The notes beneath the pieces were generated by a model. The model saw only the letters and a list, made by a program, of their open reading frames with translations, was not told the origin of the DNA and did not search any database. The position numbers and the translations under genes were made by a program. 55,949 bases of DNA from Hoeflea sp. (GTDB lineage: Bacteria > Pseudomonadota > Alphaproteobacteria > Rhizobiales > Rhizobiaceae). The stretch is taken from contig JAHRFE010000038.1 of the NCBI GenBank assembly GCA_019084245.1, forward strand, positions 1-55,949. The letters are read 5' to 3'. Of the stretch, positions 1 through 7,920 are shown one piece after another (positions within the stretch are counted from its first letter, which is position 1; every line of letters begins with the position of its first letter).

Positions 1-546
1 CCGCACGATCTGATCGTTGAGCCGCTCGCCGATCCTGATGGTGCGCTTGCGTACGGTCGCATGTGTCTCGGTAGGTTCAACGGGCAGGAAATCAGCCAGC
101 ACCTTCGCCGCCTGCCGGTAAGGCATCATGCTCCCCAGCCGCGCTGTCAGTTCCATCAGCTCAGGCGTCGCTCGATCCGGGCAGATTTCCTTCAGCGGCG
201 CGAAGGCGCCGTCCATGCCAAGGCAGCAATCCCGGCACAGCATCCAGCGGGGGCTGCGAACCTCAACGGTGCCGAAGACGGTTCGGATCCGGCGCGCCGT
301 GTAGTCCTTGACCGGCCGGAACGTATGGCAGTCCGGGCAGACCCGACGAAAGAGAGAATAGGTCTCTGCCTCATGGTTCACGACGGCGCTCTGCAGCGCC
401 GACATGATCTTCTTGCCATCGTCGATGGACAATCCAATGTCACCGTCAAACAGGCTCTCCCAGCTCTTGTCGATGCGGACCTCCTTTCGGCACGTATCGC
501 CAAATTCGTTCCTGCCCTCGATTGTGATCGTCCATTCAACCGCCAT
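1..546 (-). CDS. ISKra4-family transposase, N-terminal part (cut by window edge)
   Basis: The minus-strand frame is open from an ATG at 546 to the left edge (182 codons, no stop), so only the N-terminal part is present. The start follows a GGAG about 7 bases upstream. The protein has an acidic beginning (MAVEWTITIEG), then paired cysteines (CPDC, later CRDC) that look like a zinc-binding N-terminal region, and the segment RIRTVFGTVEVRSPRW. I recognise this layout from ISKra4-type transposases of rhizobia. The catalytic DDE part would lie beyond the window. It would cut and join its own insertion sequence. It is read away from the neighbouring TniQ gene, and the 80 bases upstream of its start run into the TGAGAC repeat that ends the next element. 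The family call rests on memory of relatives and not on a search. Confidence 0.72.
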   Translation of the reverse strand, partial: MAVEWTITIEGRNEFGDTCRKEVRIDKSWESLFDGDIGLSIDDGKKIMSALQSAVVNHEAETYSLFRRVCPDCHTFRPVKDYTARRIRTVFGTVEVRSPRWMLCRDCCLGMDGAFAPLKEICPDRATPELMELTARLGSMMPYRQAAKVLADFLPVEPTETHATVRKRTIRIGERLNDQIVR

Positions 547-589
547 CGCTTTGTCTCCGATCAAAACGATGGTGATGGACTGATCGAGC

Positions 590-1627
590 CTAACAACCCG
601 TGTCCGACCCCAGAGAAATTACCGGTCTCATTGTGAGACTGGGTGAATCGGAATTGGTGAGACTCCGCCATCCCGTGGCGTGGCTCGCTTGTGCTTCAAT
701 CCTGTTAAGGCGCTGGAACCGCCCATAGATGCGCCGACGTAATGCAAGGGGCCACCCGCGTATAGCTTGCCGTAGGCGGTGCTCACCTTCCCCGTCACTC
801 GCCCACAAGACCATTGCGGCATAACCGACGGGATCAGTGGACATACGTCCGACGCCAACGGTGAGGGCAAAATTCTGCAACAAAGAGCCCTGCGCCAGCG
901 ATAACAGGCCGGCGCGCACTGGCTTTGCAAGGACAGGCGCCACCCGGTCATATTCCGGCACGACGATCAGCAACGCCTGCCTTGCAACCGGACGGGTGAG
1001 GAAATCGTGATTGGCCCGGCGGGCTTCCAGAGACAGGATTGGCTGTTCCGCGAGTGATGGTGGCGACGATTTGCGGTGGCGTGTGGTCAGGAAATCCAAC
1101 AGTTGCGGGACCGAGGGCACCCCCTCGTCCCTGCCGTGCGCCCAGTCTGCCAAGCGCATCGCGCCGTCATGCGCGCTGAAATCCAATAGCGCCAGTACCG
1201 TTTCCGGGAACCACTCCCCCAGATTCCTGCCGCCGCTCGCGGCGAGCCGAAGGTTGTGCTCGCGACACCAGAAGTTCCAAGGGAAAGCCCGGCGCTTTGG
1301 ATGAATACCAGCCGGGCAACCGGGGCAGACGTATCGATTACCCGGGGCGATCATCAGCCGAGCTTGCGGTGCGATCTTCTCGAAAGTCATCGTCCGGAAC
1401 GCCTCGACCGTCATGCCGGTACGGGAAGCCAGGATAGCCCCCTCCCCTTCCCCGAGCCGCCATTCGAGAGCCGCCGCACCATTGCGTTTCAAACCACAGT
1501 CCGCCAAAAACACGTTGGTCGGCATAGCGTAGAGCTGCGCCAGCCGATTGAGCCAGGAAGACAATCGCTCGTCCCGCGCAGGTCTCGGGACAACAGGGAG
1601 CTGCGTTAATGACGGAGCGTACATCAC
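590..1627 (-). CDS. tniQ: TniQ family transposition protein
   Basis: TniQ is the target-site adaptor that works with TniA and TniB, comparable to TnsD of Tn7. The 345-residue product begins with the typical PRPARDERLSSWLNRLA segment (about 15-31) and has a zinc-finger-like CPGC at 101-104 followed by CREH at 121-124. It is the last gene of the tniA-tniB-tniQ operon and its ATG overlaps the tniB stop by four bases. The odd point is the C-terminus: the frame runs through both TGAGAC sites of the left transposon end (encoding two SLT tripeptides) and takes its last 13 or so residues and its stop codon from DNA outside the element. The natural stop may have been lost, or this reading-out may be normal for the family. 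Confidence 0.85.
   Translation of the reverse strand: MMYAPSLTQLPVVPRPARDERLSSWLNRLAQLYAMPTNVFLADCGLKRNGAAALEWRLGEGEGAILASRTGMTVEAFRTMTFEKIAPQARLMIAPGNRYVCPGCPAGIHPKRRAFPWNFWCREHNLRLAASGGRNLGEWFPETVLALLDFSAHDGAMRLADWAHGRDEGVPSVPQLLDFLTTRHRKSSPPSLAEQPILSLEARRANHDFLTRPVARQALLIVVPEYDRVAPVLAKPVRAGLLSLAQGSLLQNFALTVGVGRMSTDPVGYAAMVLWASDGEGEHRLRQAIRGWPLALRRRIYGRFQRLNRIEAQASHATGWRSLTNSDSPSLTMRPVISLGSDTGC
625..663. repeat. Left end of the Tni element: two TGAGAC sites plus an inverted copy
   Basis: TGAGAC occurs at 634-639 and 658-663 (24 bp apart) and the inverted form GTCTCA at 625-630, so GTCTCA-TTG-TGAGAC forms a small palindrome at the element border. Repeated short sites at the termini are the expected binding sites of TniA/TnsB-type transposases. 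The inverted copy outside the border may be a remnant of another element of the same family, or part of the target. Confidence 0.55.
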
Positions 1628-2505
1628 ACAGGCTCTCCCAAAAGCGCCAGGAGGTTGCGCTTGTCAGCCACGGCGCTGAACGTAATCCGTTCTTCGCCAC
1701 TTTCGATCGCGGCGACGGCAAGCCTGCACATCAACGAGAACACAGCGGCCGTTATGCCGCCGGTGACCTCGATCAGGCGCTTTAGCATCACATCCGCGAT
1801 CTCTGTCGGTCGCCGCAGGGGTAAAGTGCGTTGCAGGCTTCCGACCAGACCGGCGAAATCCTGATCATTCTGCCACGGTGGCAATGCGAAGGCTTCAAAG
1901 CGGCGCACAAGTTGATCGTCGGTGCGAAGCGCATTGCGCGCCTGTTGTGTGCCGACGCAGACGAGTGGAACCCTGAGTTCGTTACCGAGAAAGCGCAGCA
2001 TGTTCAAAAAACGGGTCTGCTCCCGCACCGTGCCTGCCTGCAGGCTGTGGACCTCATCGATGATCAGCAGTCCTGGACGGATTTCCGAAAGCAGCCGTAA
2101 AGTCAGGCTCTCGAGCACCGACAGTGTTGCCCGAGGTGGCTCGGGCGCTCCGATCGTCGCCAGCAGCCGCTTGTAGAACCGTGCTTCGTCGGGTCCCGGC
2201 ACCATCTGGACGACGATTACCGGCATCTGCATCCGTCCCATTACTGTGTCAAAGTGTGAAGGATGATCGCGCGCGAACTTTTCAACGATCATCGTCTTTC
2301 CCATGCCGCTGGCTCCAACGACAAGGAGGTTGGGCATGCGGGCGCGTTGCGGGAAGAGGAGCAACTCCTCGAGTTTCGCGAGAGCCTGCTCGGCGCGTGG
2401 ATAGTTGATCCAGCGATCGGCGCGGATCCTGCGGATGCGTTCTTCGGCGCCAAGCGCAGCAACAAGCCGACTGGGCGGAAAGAGATGTGAAAAATCATCA
2501 GTCAT
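1624..2505 (-). CDS. tniB: TniB AAA+ ATPase of the transposon
   Basis: This is the ATPase that activates the transposase and carries target immunity, by analogy with TnsC and MuB. The 293-residue product has Walker A GASGMGKT at about 64-71 and Walker B LLIIDEVHS at about 146-154, followed by sensor-like residues (CVGTQQARNAL). The N-terminal segment RWINYPRAEQALAKLEELL is typical of TniB. The gene overlaps the end of tniA by eight bases and the start of tniQ by four, so the three are translationally coupled. Length is normal for TniB proteins. No defect is visible. Confidence 0.9.
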   Translation of the reverse strand: MTDDFSHLFPPSRLVAALGAEERIRRIRADRWINYPRAEQALAKLEELLLFPQRARMPNLLVVGASGMGKTMIVEKFARDHPSHFDTVMGRMQMPVIVVQMVPGPDEARFYKRLLATIGAPEPPRATLSVLESLTLRLLSEIRPGLLIIDEVHSLQAGTVREQTRFLNMLRFLGNELRVPLVCVGTQQARNALRTDDQLVRRFEAFALPPWQNDQDFAGLVGSLQRTLPLRRPTEIADVMLKRLIEVTGGITAAVFSLMCRLAVAAIESGEERITFSAVADKRNLLALLGEPV

Positions 2506-4114
2506 CCCATTCCTCCACCGCGAAGTACGGCAGTTGTAATGGTTTATCGTCGCCGACAGGTCCCTCTTCCGCAGTCAGATCGATCATCTTTGTCGGTGTG
2601 AGATGCGCGCGTCGGGCAGCATCTCTTCGCATTGCTTTGGTCGTTCGCGTCGCCTCGTCGATCAGCGCCCGCTGGGCAAGTATGGTTGAGAATATGAGGC
2701 CTTCGTCCACCGCACGGCGCCCTTGTTCGCGCAGAGCACGGACGGCAGCCCTATGTTCCCAAAGTGCGATGGCGGGTCGGGTCCGATCAGCCGGACGTGC
2801 CTCCAGATACCCCTCCCCTGCCGCGACGAACACGCAAGACAGATCACGCGGATCATATTTGACCGTCAAACCCGCTCGATCGGGTCCCATCAGCCAGCGC
2901 AGTTCGTCTGACCAGTAACGGATGTGAAACAGATGCAACCCGTCACGCTGCAAGGTGCGCTTCTCGGACGGTAGAAAATCGATCAGGAACTGCCGCGGGT
3001 CGGACGGTCTGCGCACCGCGACATCCCCCACCCGAGCGTTCCAGTCCGCCACTGGCGGCAAAGCGAGGGCTTTGTGAATGCGAGCATGATAGGAACCGAC
3101 AATCTCGTGGGCCAAATAGGTTTCCAGTTCCCGCAATGTCATCACCGCCTCGGCTTCCGGATCGAGGTCACCGCGCTCGCGAATGTTCGAGAAATGCGAG
3201 CCGGGAATGAGGTGTACAGCACCCATCATCGTGCCGATCAGCCTTTCAATATGACCGCCGAAACGTGGCGTGCCGGGCGGGCGGTAGGTAAGGTCGATGC
3301 GGTGCTCGCCGCAGGCGCGCTCAAAGGCGCGGGCATGGAATTCCGCGCCATTATCAACATGGATTGTTCTCGGTATCCCGTGTGCAGGCCAGTCGCCGGC
3401 AATACCGCGCGAGGCCAACCAAGCCGTCTTGTCGATCACCGCGTGGGTCAAACATAGCGCCACGGCCGTCAGCGACGGCGCTTCCAGCGACAGGTAGAAG
3501 CCCATCGCCATGCGGGTACTGACATCGATGGCCAAGGTTAGTGTCGGCCGGCCGATCGGCAGGCGCGTCACCGGATCGACTACCGTGACATCCACCTTCG
3601 TGTGATCGATCTGGACGATGTCGAGCGGGGATTTCGCTTCCAGGCCGCCCGGCGTCGCGAGGAATAGCCGTTCGGATTTGTCGGCACCCTCTCGCCGCCG
3701 CATCAGGTCGGCCTGGTTCTTTGTCTGAAGCCACCGACTGAGACGCCTAATGGACGGTGGCTGTACCCCGGCCATCCGGCAGTCCGCGGCCACCTCCCTT
3801 TGGAAGCGGGTCAAGGTGGGCTTCCGCCGCGTTGCAAAAAGCTTCTGAAAATGCTGTTCGACAATGGCAAGCACGGCTGGGGCAAACGGCTGCATGCCAG
3901 CACTGGGGCCACGCCGGCCCGGTAGCAAAGTGCTGGTCCGCTCGTCTTGCCGGAACCGTTTCAGCCACCGAAACAAGGTGGCCCGGCTAATTGCGAGCGT
4001 GTTCATCGCTGAACGGACCTCCGCATCGCACGGTCTATCCGGCAGTTTCGACAGGACTTCGGCGCGCCGCTGCGCCTCTTGCCAGTCTAACTCATGCGCC
4101 ATAGAATCAGACAT
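2498..4114 (-). CDS. tniA: TniA DDE transposase (Mu/Tn7 TnsB type)
   Basis: This is the integrase-core transposase that cuts and joins the element ends. An N-terminal helix-turn-helix part (LAISRATLFRWLKRFRQ) is followed by the catalytic core. I read the catalytic triad as Asp in VQIDHTKVD (about 170), Asp in HVDNGAEF (about 254) and Glu in GGHIERLIG (about 290); the 35-residue spacing of the last two is canonical. A C-terminal Mu-type beta-barrel part follows. I chose the ATG at 4114; a TTG at 4138 is also in frame and lies nearer the terminal repeats. It is the first gene of the operon with tniB and tniQ. All key residues are intact, so the transposase may be active. Confidence 0.9.
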   Translation of the reverse strand: MSDSMAHELDWQEAQRRAEVLSKLPDRPCDAEVRSAMNTLAISRATLFRWLKRFRQDERTSTLLPGRRGPSAGMQPFAPAVLAIVEQHFQKLFATRRKPTLTRFQREVAADCRMAGVQPPSIRRLSRWLQTKNQADLMRRREGADKSERLFLATPGGLEAKSPLDIVQIDHTKVDVTVVDPVTRLPIGRPTLTLAIDVSTRMAMGFYLSLEAPSLTAVALCLTHAVIDKTAWLASRGIAGDWPAHGIPRTIHVDNGAEFHARAFERACGEHRIDLTYRPPGTPRFGGHIERLIGTMMGAVHLIPGSHFSNIRERGDLDPEAEAVMTLRELETYLAHEIVGSYHARIHKALALPPVADWNARVGDVAVRRPSDPRQFLIDFLPSEKRTLQRDGLHLFHIRYWSDELRWLMGPDRAGLTVKYDPRDLSCVFVAAGEGYLEARPADRTRPAIALWEHRAAVRALREQGRRAVDEGLIFSTILAQRALIDEATRTTKAMRRDAARRAHLTPTKMIDLTAEEGPVGDDKPLQLPYFAVEEWDD

Positions 4115-4142
4115 GACCAACCCGTCGTTCAGCTGCAAACTG

Positions 4143-4200
4143 GTCTCAGAAATTCTGACTCAAAAACACCTCCAGTCTCATTTACTCTGAATCGGTCTCA
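4143..4200. repeat. Right end of the Tni element: three inverted TGAGAC sites
   Basis: GTCTCA (TGAGAC on the minus strand) stands at 4143-4148, 4175-4180 and 4195-4200, spaced 32 and 20 bp. The asymmetric number of sites at the two ends (three here, two at the left) resembles Tn7-like elements. The innermost site lies just upstream of the tniA start, so transposase binding could also repress its own gene; that last point is inference. Confidence 0.55.
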
Positions 4201-4201
4201 C

Positions 4202-4508
4202 TTTTACGACACGGGCAAGTCATTGAAATCAAATGAAACGCAATCTCAAAAACCTCGGCTTGCCGACAAAAACACCGAAAACGACGCCCAGGAGCATTCT
4301 GCGCCGCCACACAGCACGGCGATTTCGGGGTATTTGAAGGTTGTCGCCGAAGTTTGGATTTGCTCCAGGCAACCGCGGGGTCTGTTGATCGGGCCCCCTC
4401 CTCGCTCGGCATTGGATTATTGCTTCGTAGTCTTGGAATGTGATGCACAACTCGGCAAGGCATGCAATTTAGGTAGAATGTAGATAAATAGGAACCAAGG
4501 TGACGAAC
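4202..4508. other. Gene-free stretch between the Tni element and vapB
   Basis: About 300 bases with no convincing reading frame. The last 50 bases are AT-richer (around TTTAGGTAGAATGTAGATAAA) and probably hold the promoter and operator of the vapBC pair that starts at 4509. I see no insertion-sequence end or RNA gene in the rest. Confidence 0.4.
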
Positions 4509-4763
4509 ATGGCCTTGAGCATCAAAGACCCGGAGACCGAGCGGATGGCCCGCGCGCTTGCCGAACGTACCGGTGAAACCATTACGGTCGCCACCCGCCG
4601 AGCATTGGAGGAGCGTTTGCGACGCGTGAGCTCTGACGCCCGCAAGGCGGCGCTGCTTGAGGACATGGCCGGCAGCCGCCGGCGTTGGAGTGCATTGCCA
4701 GTTCTCGATCATCGTTCTGCCGATGAAATACTGGGCTACGACGAAAACGGCTTGCCAAGCTGA
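4509..4763 (+). CDS. vapB: VapB-type antitoxin
   Basis: This is a small acidic-basic antitoxin of the PSK/Rv0623 type: MALSIKDPETERMARALAERTGE, then TVATRRALEERLRR, ending in a C-terminal arm (ADEILGYDENGLPS) that would fold into the toxin active site. The N-terminal part should form a DNA-binding dimer that represses the operon together with the toxin. I prefer the ATG at 4509, after AAGGTG, over a GTG at 4500. Its stop overlaps the vapC start by one base (TGATG), so the pair is coupled. The sequence is intact. Confidence 0.88.
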   Translation: MALSIKDPETERMARALAERTGETITVATRRALEERLRRVSSDARKAALLEDMAGSRRRWSALPVLDHRSADEILGYDENGLPS

Positions 4764-5149
4764 TGGTCATTGATACATCTGCCATCGTTGCAATTGCTCT
4801 CAACGAACCTGAAGCGGTGGACTTGGAGGGCCTTAGTGCTAAGGATCCCGTCCGTCTCATTTCGGCTGCTACCGTATTCGAGGCCGCGATGGTTCTTGAG
4901 GCTCGTCTCGGCGACGCTGGCGGCAGTGAGTTGGACTTGTGGCTTCACAATATTGGCGCCGAGATCGTTGCGGTCGATGCGGAACATGCTGACCAGTCGC
5001 GGCGCTCCTGGCGCCGCTTCGGCAAAGGCCGTCATTCGGCCGCATTGAACTACTGTGACTGCTTCTCATACGCGCTCGCAGCCCTCAGCGGTGAACCGCT
5101 GCTCTACAAGGGCAACGATTTTGCACAAACCGAAATTAGGGCGGCATGA
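4763..5149 (+). CDS. vapC: VapC-type PIN-domain ribonuclease toxin
   Basis: The 128-residue PIN-domain protein would act as an endoribonuclease that blocks translation when its antitoxin is lost. The acidic metal site is visible: Asp4 in MVIDTSAIVAIAL, Glu in TVFEAAMVLEARL (about 39-51), and Asp in NYCDCFSYALA (about 93-103), followed by the family-typical LLYKGNDFAQTEI end. It follows vapB with one base of overlap. Its stop codon in turn overlaps the ATG of the downstream recombinase gene (ATGA at 5146), so the three genes may be one transcript. Confidence 0.9.
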   Translation: MVIDTSAIVAIALNEPEAVDLEGLSAKDPVRLISAATVFEAAMVLEARLGDAGGSELDLWLHNIGAEIVAVDAEHADQSRRSWRRFGKGRHSAALNYCDCFSYALAALSGEPLLYKGNDFAQTEIRAA

Positions 5150-6267
5150 GGCGCTCGATGGATACCTCTTCGTCGACATCCGGAGAGCTGCCCGTCAACT
5201 CTTCTGCAGATGACGCAGAACACAAGCAGATTTCGGAGACGCATTTCCCACCCCTGCCGGCGCATCTGCAGGATCTGACGGATCGCGCCCGCGGCTACGT
5301 CGAGGCTGCGAGTTCGGCCAACACACGACGCGCCTACGCCGCCGACTGGAAGCATTTTTCGAGCTGGTGCCGGCGCCAGAACTTGTCCCCCCTCCCCCCG
5401 GATCCGCAGGTCGTTGGCCTCTACATCACCGCCTGCGCCTCTGGTGGTGCCGTTGGCAGTGCCGGGGGCACTGGTACGCGCGAGAGCAAGCCCAACAGTG
5501 TCTCGACCATCGAGCGGCGTCTCTCGGCCATCGGCTGGAACCTTGTCCAGCGCGGTATGACGCTTGATCGCAAGGATCGCGCCATCGCCACAGTCATGGC
5601 CGGCATCCGCAACAAGCACGCGGCACCTCCCCGTCAGAAAGAGGCGCTGCTGCCCGAAGACCTGATCGCCATGCTTGAGACATTGGACAGGGGAACCCTG
5701 CGCGGCATGCGTGACCGTGCCATGCTGCTCATCGGCTTTGCCGGCGGTCTGCGCCGATCGGAAGTCACTGGCCTTGACCTTGCACGCGACCAGACAGAGG
5801 ACGGACGCGGCTGGATCGATATCCTCGACAAAGGTCTGCTGATCACCCTGCGCGGCAAGACCGGCTGGCGCGAGGTTGAGGTCGGACGCGGTTCATCGGA
5901 CGCCACCTGCCCGGTCATCGCAATTGAGACTTGGATCAAGTTTGCAAAGCTTGCCAAGGGTCCCCTGTTCCGCCGCGTGAAGGGCAAAGGCAAGGATGTC
6001 GGGCCGGATCGCCTGCACGACCAGGAGGTAGCGCGGCTGGTCAAGCGCGCCGCCCTTGCTGCCGGCGTGCGCGGTGACCTGTCAGAAAGCCAACGCGCGC
6101 ACCTGTTTGCCGGGCACTCGCTCCGGGCTGGCCTCGCCTCCTCGGCCGAGGTCGATGAGCGATATGTCCAAAAACACCTCGGTCACGCCTCCGCGGAAAT
6201 GACCCGCAAATACCAGCGACGCCGCGATCGGTTCCGCGTAAACCTAACCAAAGCGGCGGGGTTGTGA
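5146..6267 (+). CDS. Tyrosine recombinase / site-specific integrase
   Basis: The 373-residue phage-integrase family recombinase has a SAM-like core-binding domain at about 45-160 (TRRAYAADWKHFSSWC) and a catalytic domain after it. Catalytic residues are seen as Arg203 (GGLRRSEV), Lys238 (RGKTG), His324 and Arg327 (HSLRAG), His347 (LGHAS) and Tyr356 (RKYQRR). It should cut and rejoin DNA through a 3'-phosphotyrosine. The ATG overlaps the vapC stop; another start 12 bases later is possible. The last 31 residues are nearly repeated by a gene fragment at 7921-8014. It could serve dimer resolution, or movement of a small island made of the neighbouring toxin genes. No attachment site was identified. 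Confidence 0.87.
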   Translation: MRRSMDTSSSTSGELPVNSSADDAEHKQISETHFPPLPAHLQDLTDRARGYVEAASSANTRRAYAADWKHFSSWCRRQNLSPLPPDPQVVGLYITACASGGAVGSAGGTGTRESKPNSVSTIERRLSAIGWNLVQRGMTLDRKDRAIATVMAGIRNKHAAPPRQKEALLPEDLIAMLETLDRGTLRGMRDRAMLLIGFAGGLRRSEVTGLDLARDQTEDGRGWIDILDKGLLITLRGKTGWREVEVGRGSSDATCPVIAIETWIKFAKLAKGPLFRRVKGKGKDVGPDRLHDQEVARLVKRAALAAGVRGDLSESQRAHLFAGHSLRAGLASSAEVDERYVQKHLGHASAEMTRKYQRRRDRFRVNLTKAAGL

Positions 6268-6381
6268 TCGCCCTCCCCTGTCCTCTTAAAGGAAGAACCC
6301 CGCCTTTCTGACTGATCATCCGCTCTGGCGTCCGGCGTAACTGATAAACTCTGCATCTGAACAACCGGCTTGTAGCTCTTA

Positions 6382-6433
6382 CCATATGTCGATAGATTGC
6401 GATTCCATCGACACGATTTATCCATATGTCGAT
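6382..6433. promoter_or_regulatory. Direct repeats over the fic start, likely operator
   Basis: CCATATGTCGAT occurs twice, at 6382-6393 and 6422-6433, and related pieces (ATCGACA, GACATAT, ACATGTCGAT) follow up to about 6465. The second copy contains the proposed ATG of the Fic gene. Repeats sitting on the translation start suggest an operator, perhaps for the winged-helix tail of the Fic protein itself. That regulatory role is inference. Confidence 0.45.
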
Positions 6434-7586
6434 GCCGACGACATATCCGACCGACATGTCGATCGAAGAAGGATTGATCAACTTGCCGTTTCGCCCGGAT
6501 CGCCCCTACAACGACCTCCCTCCCCTGCCCCCGCGCGAGGATGTTGAGACGAAGGCAGTCCTGAAGGCCTGCATCGAGGCTCGTGCAGCACTGGCCGAGC
6601 TTCGCATATCCGGTCAGCTCATTCCCAACCAGGCCGTACTGATCAACTCGATTCCGCTGCTCGAGGCGCAGGCGAGCTCGGAGATCGAAAATATCGTCAC
6701 CACCACCGACAGGCTGTTCCGCTTTGCCAACGAAGCCGGCAATCACGCTGATTCTGCGACGAAGGAAGCTTTACGCTATCGCACGGCCCTCAACGAAGGC
6801 TTTCAGACGCTCAAACAGCGGCCCGTGTCGACGTCCACGGCGATCACTGTGTGCCAGACCATCAAGGGCTTCGAACTGGATATCCGCGCAACGCCAGGAA
6901 CGGCGTTGATGAACGAGGCAACGGGGTCGGTAGTTTACACGCCCCCCGAGGGCCAGGCACTTCTGCGCGACAAACTCGCGAACTGGGAGCGCTACATTCA
7001 CGAAGCCGAGGACATCGACCCGCTGATCCGGCTCGCTGTGATGCACTACCAGTTCGAGGCGATCCACCCCTTCACCGACGGCAATGGCCGGACAGGACGG
7101 GTGCTGAATCTGCTCTACCTCGTCGACAAAGGCCTGCTGGACATCCCGGTACTCTATCTTAGCCGTTACATCATCGGCAACAAACGCGCTTATTATGATC
7201 TGCTCCTGGCCGTCACGACCGAGGGAGCATGGGAGGACTGGATCCTCTACATGCTGGAGGCCGTGCGCGAGACGGCAAAATGGTCGACAGCGCGGGTTCG
7301 TGCCATCCGTGACATGCTCGATCAAACCGCCGAGCATATCCGAAGTGATCTGCCGAAGATTTATTCGCGTGAGTTGGCCGAGGTGATCTTCGTAAACCCT
7401 TATTGCCGCATCGGCGATCTGGTGGCGGCCGGCATCGCTAAGCGACAGGCGGCGTCAGTATATCTCAAAACCCTCACCGAGCAGGGCTTGTTGCAGGAGA
7501 TAAAAGCCGGCCGGGAAAATCTCTACATCAATCCGGCACTGCTCGCGCTTCTCAGCGACCGGCGCCTGGCTCGGCCCGAACAATGA
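6426..7586 (+). CDS. Fic-domain protein (AMP transferase type) with winged-helix tail
   Basis: Fic proteins attach AMP or related groups to target proteins. The 386-residue product has a Fic N-terminal domain, an internal inhibitory motif S-x3-E-N (SSEIEN at about 84-89, the class II arrangement) and the full active-site motif HPFTDGNGRTGR at about 214-225. A C-terminal part (about 310-386, with RIGDLVAAGIAKRQAASVYLKTLTEQGLL) reads as a winged helix that could bind DNA. No clear ribosome binding site precedes the ATGs at 6426, 6432 or 6456; the first is used here. The inhibitory motif lies in the same chain, so no separate antitoxin is needed. It follows the recombinase gene in the same direction after a 158-base gap. 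Confidence 0.9.
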   Translation: MSMPTTYPTDMSIEEGLINLPFRPDRPYNDLPPLPPREDVETKAVLKACIEARAALAELRISGQLIPNQAVLINSIPLLEAQASSEIENIVTTTDRLFRFANEAGNHADSATKEALRYRTALNEGFQTLKQRPVSTSTAITVCQTIKGFELDIRATPGTALMNEATGSVVYTPPEGQALLRDKLANWERYIHEAEDIDPLIRLAVMHYQFEAIHPFTDGNGRTGRVLNLLYLVDKGLLDIPVLYLSRYIIGNKRAYYDLLLAVTTEGAWEDWILYMLEAVRETAKWSTARVRAIRDMLDQTAEHIRSDLPKIYSRELAEVIFVNPYCRIGDLVAAGIAKRQAASVYLKTLTEQGLLQEIKAGRENLYINPALLALLSDRRLARPEQ

Positions 7587-7632
7587 AACGCCCGAACGCC
7601 AAGCAGCACCTGATGTCGCTTGCAGCTGATTA

Positions 7633-7864
7633 TGAGAATGGCCTGCCAATGATTTCAGCGGGTTAGTCGTGCACTTTATTTGAGAATATGCAGTTAAATT
7701 GATAATCAAGCCCAGCCACTGGCGTTAAATGTGAGAATCGGCGTCAGCGACGTGGCGGCACTGCAATTGCCCGGTGCGGTGCGGCGTATAATCCTCAAAG
7801 GATGCAAGGCCTTCACGCCAATTCGATTGCAGCCAATTTGAGAATCCTATTTCCGCAATTCTCA
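7633..7864. repeat. Orphan TGAGAAT repeats, possible transposon-end remnant
   Basis: TGAGAAT occurs at 7633-7639, 7681-7687, 7732-7738 and 7839-7845, and inverted (ATTCTCA) at 7858-7864. The first three spacings are about 50 bp and the next about twice that. No gene occupies this AT-richer stretch. Repeated short sites of this sort are typical of the ends of Tn7/Tn5053-like elements, but no transposase gene goes with them, so this would be a remnant. Confidence 0.35.
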
Positions 7865-7920
7865 AATTCAAATGCCCAATGCGAACCAAATCGACGCATT
7901 CTTACGGTTAAATGCCACGT

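Larger units (their letters stand above)
633..4201 (-). mobile_element. TniA-TniB-TniQ transposon without cargo (Tn5053/Tn7-like)
   Basis: Three overlapping genes for a DDE transposase, an AAA+ ATPase and a TniQ protein fill about 3.6 kb between two sets of TGAGAC sites (634-639 and 658-663 at the left; inverted copies 4143-4148, 4175-4180 and 4195-4200 at the right). GTGAGAC is shared by both outer ends. No resolvase (TniR), integron or passenger gene lies between them, so this is a bare transposition module. I could not find matching 5-bp target duplications next to the outermost repeats, so the exact borders are uncertain by a few bases, and the insertion may be old or rearranged. Confidence 0.7.

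Noticed and set aside
61-636. Plus-strand frame of 191 codons at the left end
   Set aside because: It is opposite to the ISKra4-type transposase frame, which has a ribosome site, zinc-type cysteines and family-like sequence; the plus-strand product is low in recognisable features.
633-4201. Full Tn7-type element with TnsD or CRISPR-guided targeting
   Set aside because: No cas gene, repeat array or att site is visible, and the only targeting gene is a short TniQ.
7633-7864. CRISPR array
   Set aside because: The repeat unit is only seven bases, one copy is inverted, and spacing is irregular; no cas genes are present.
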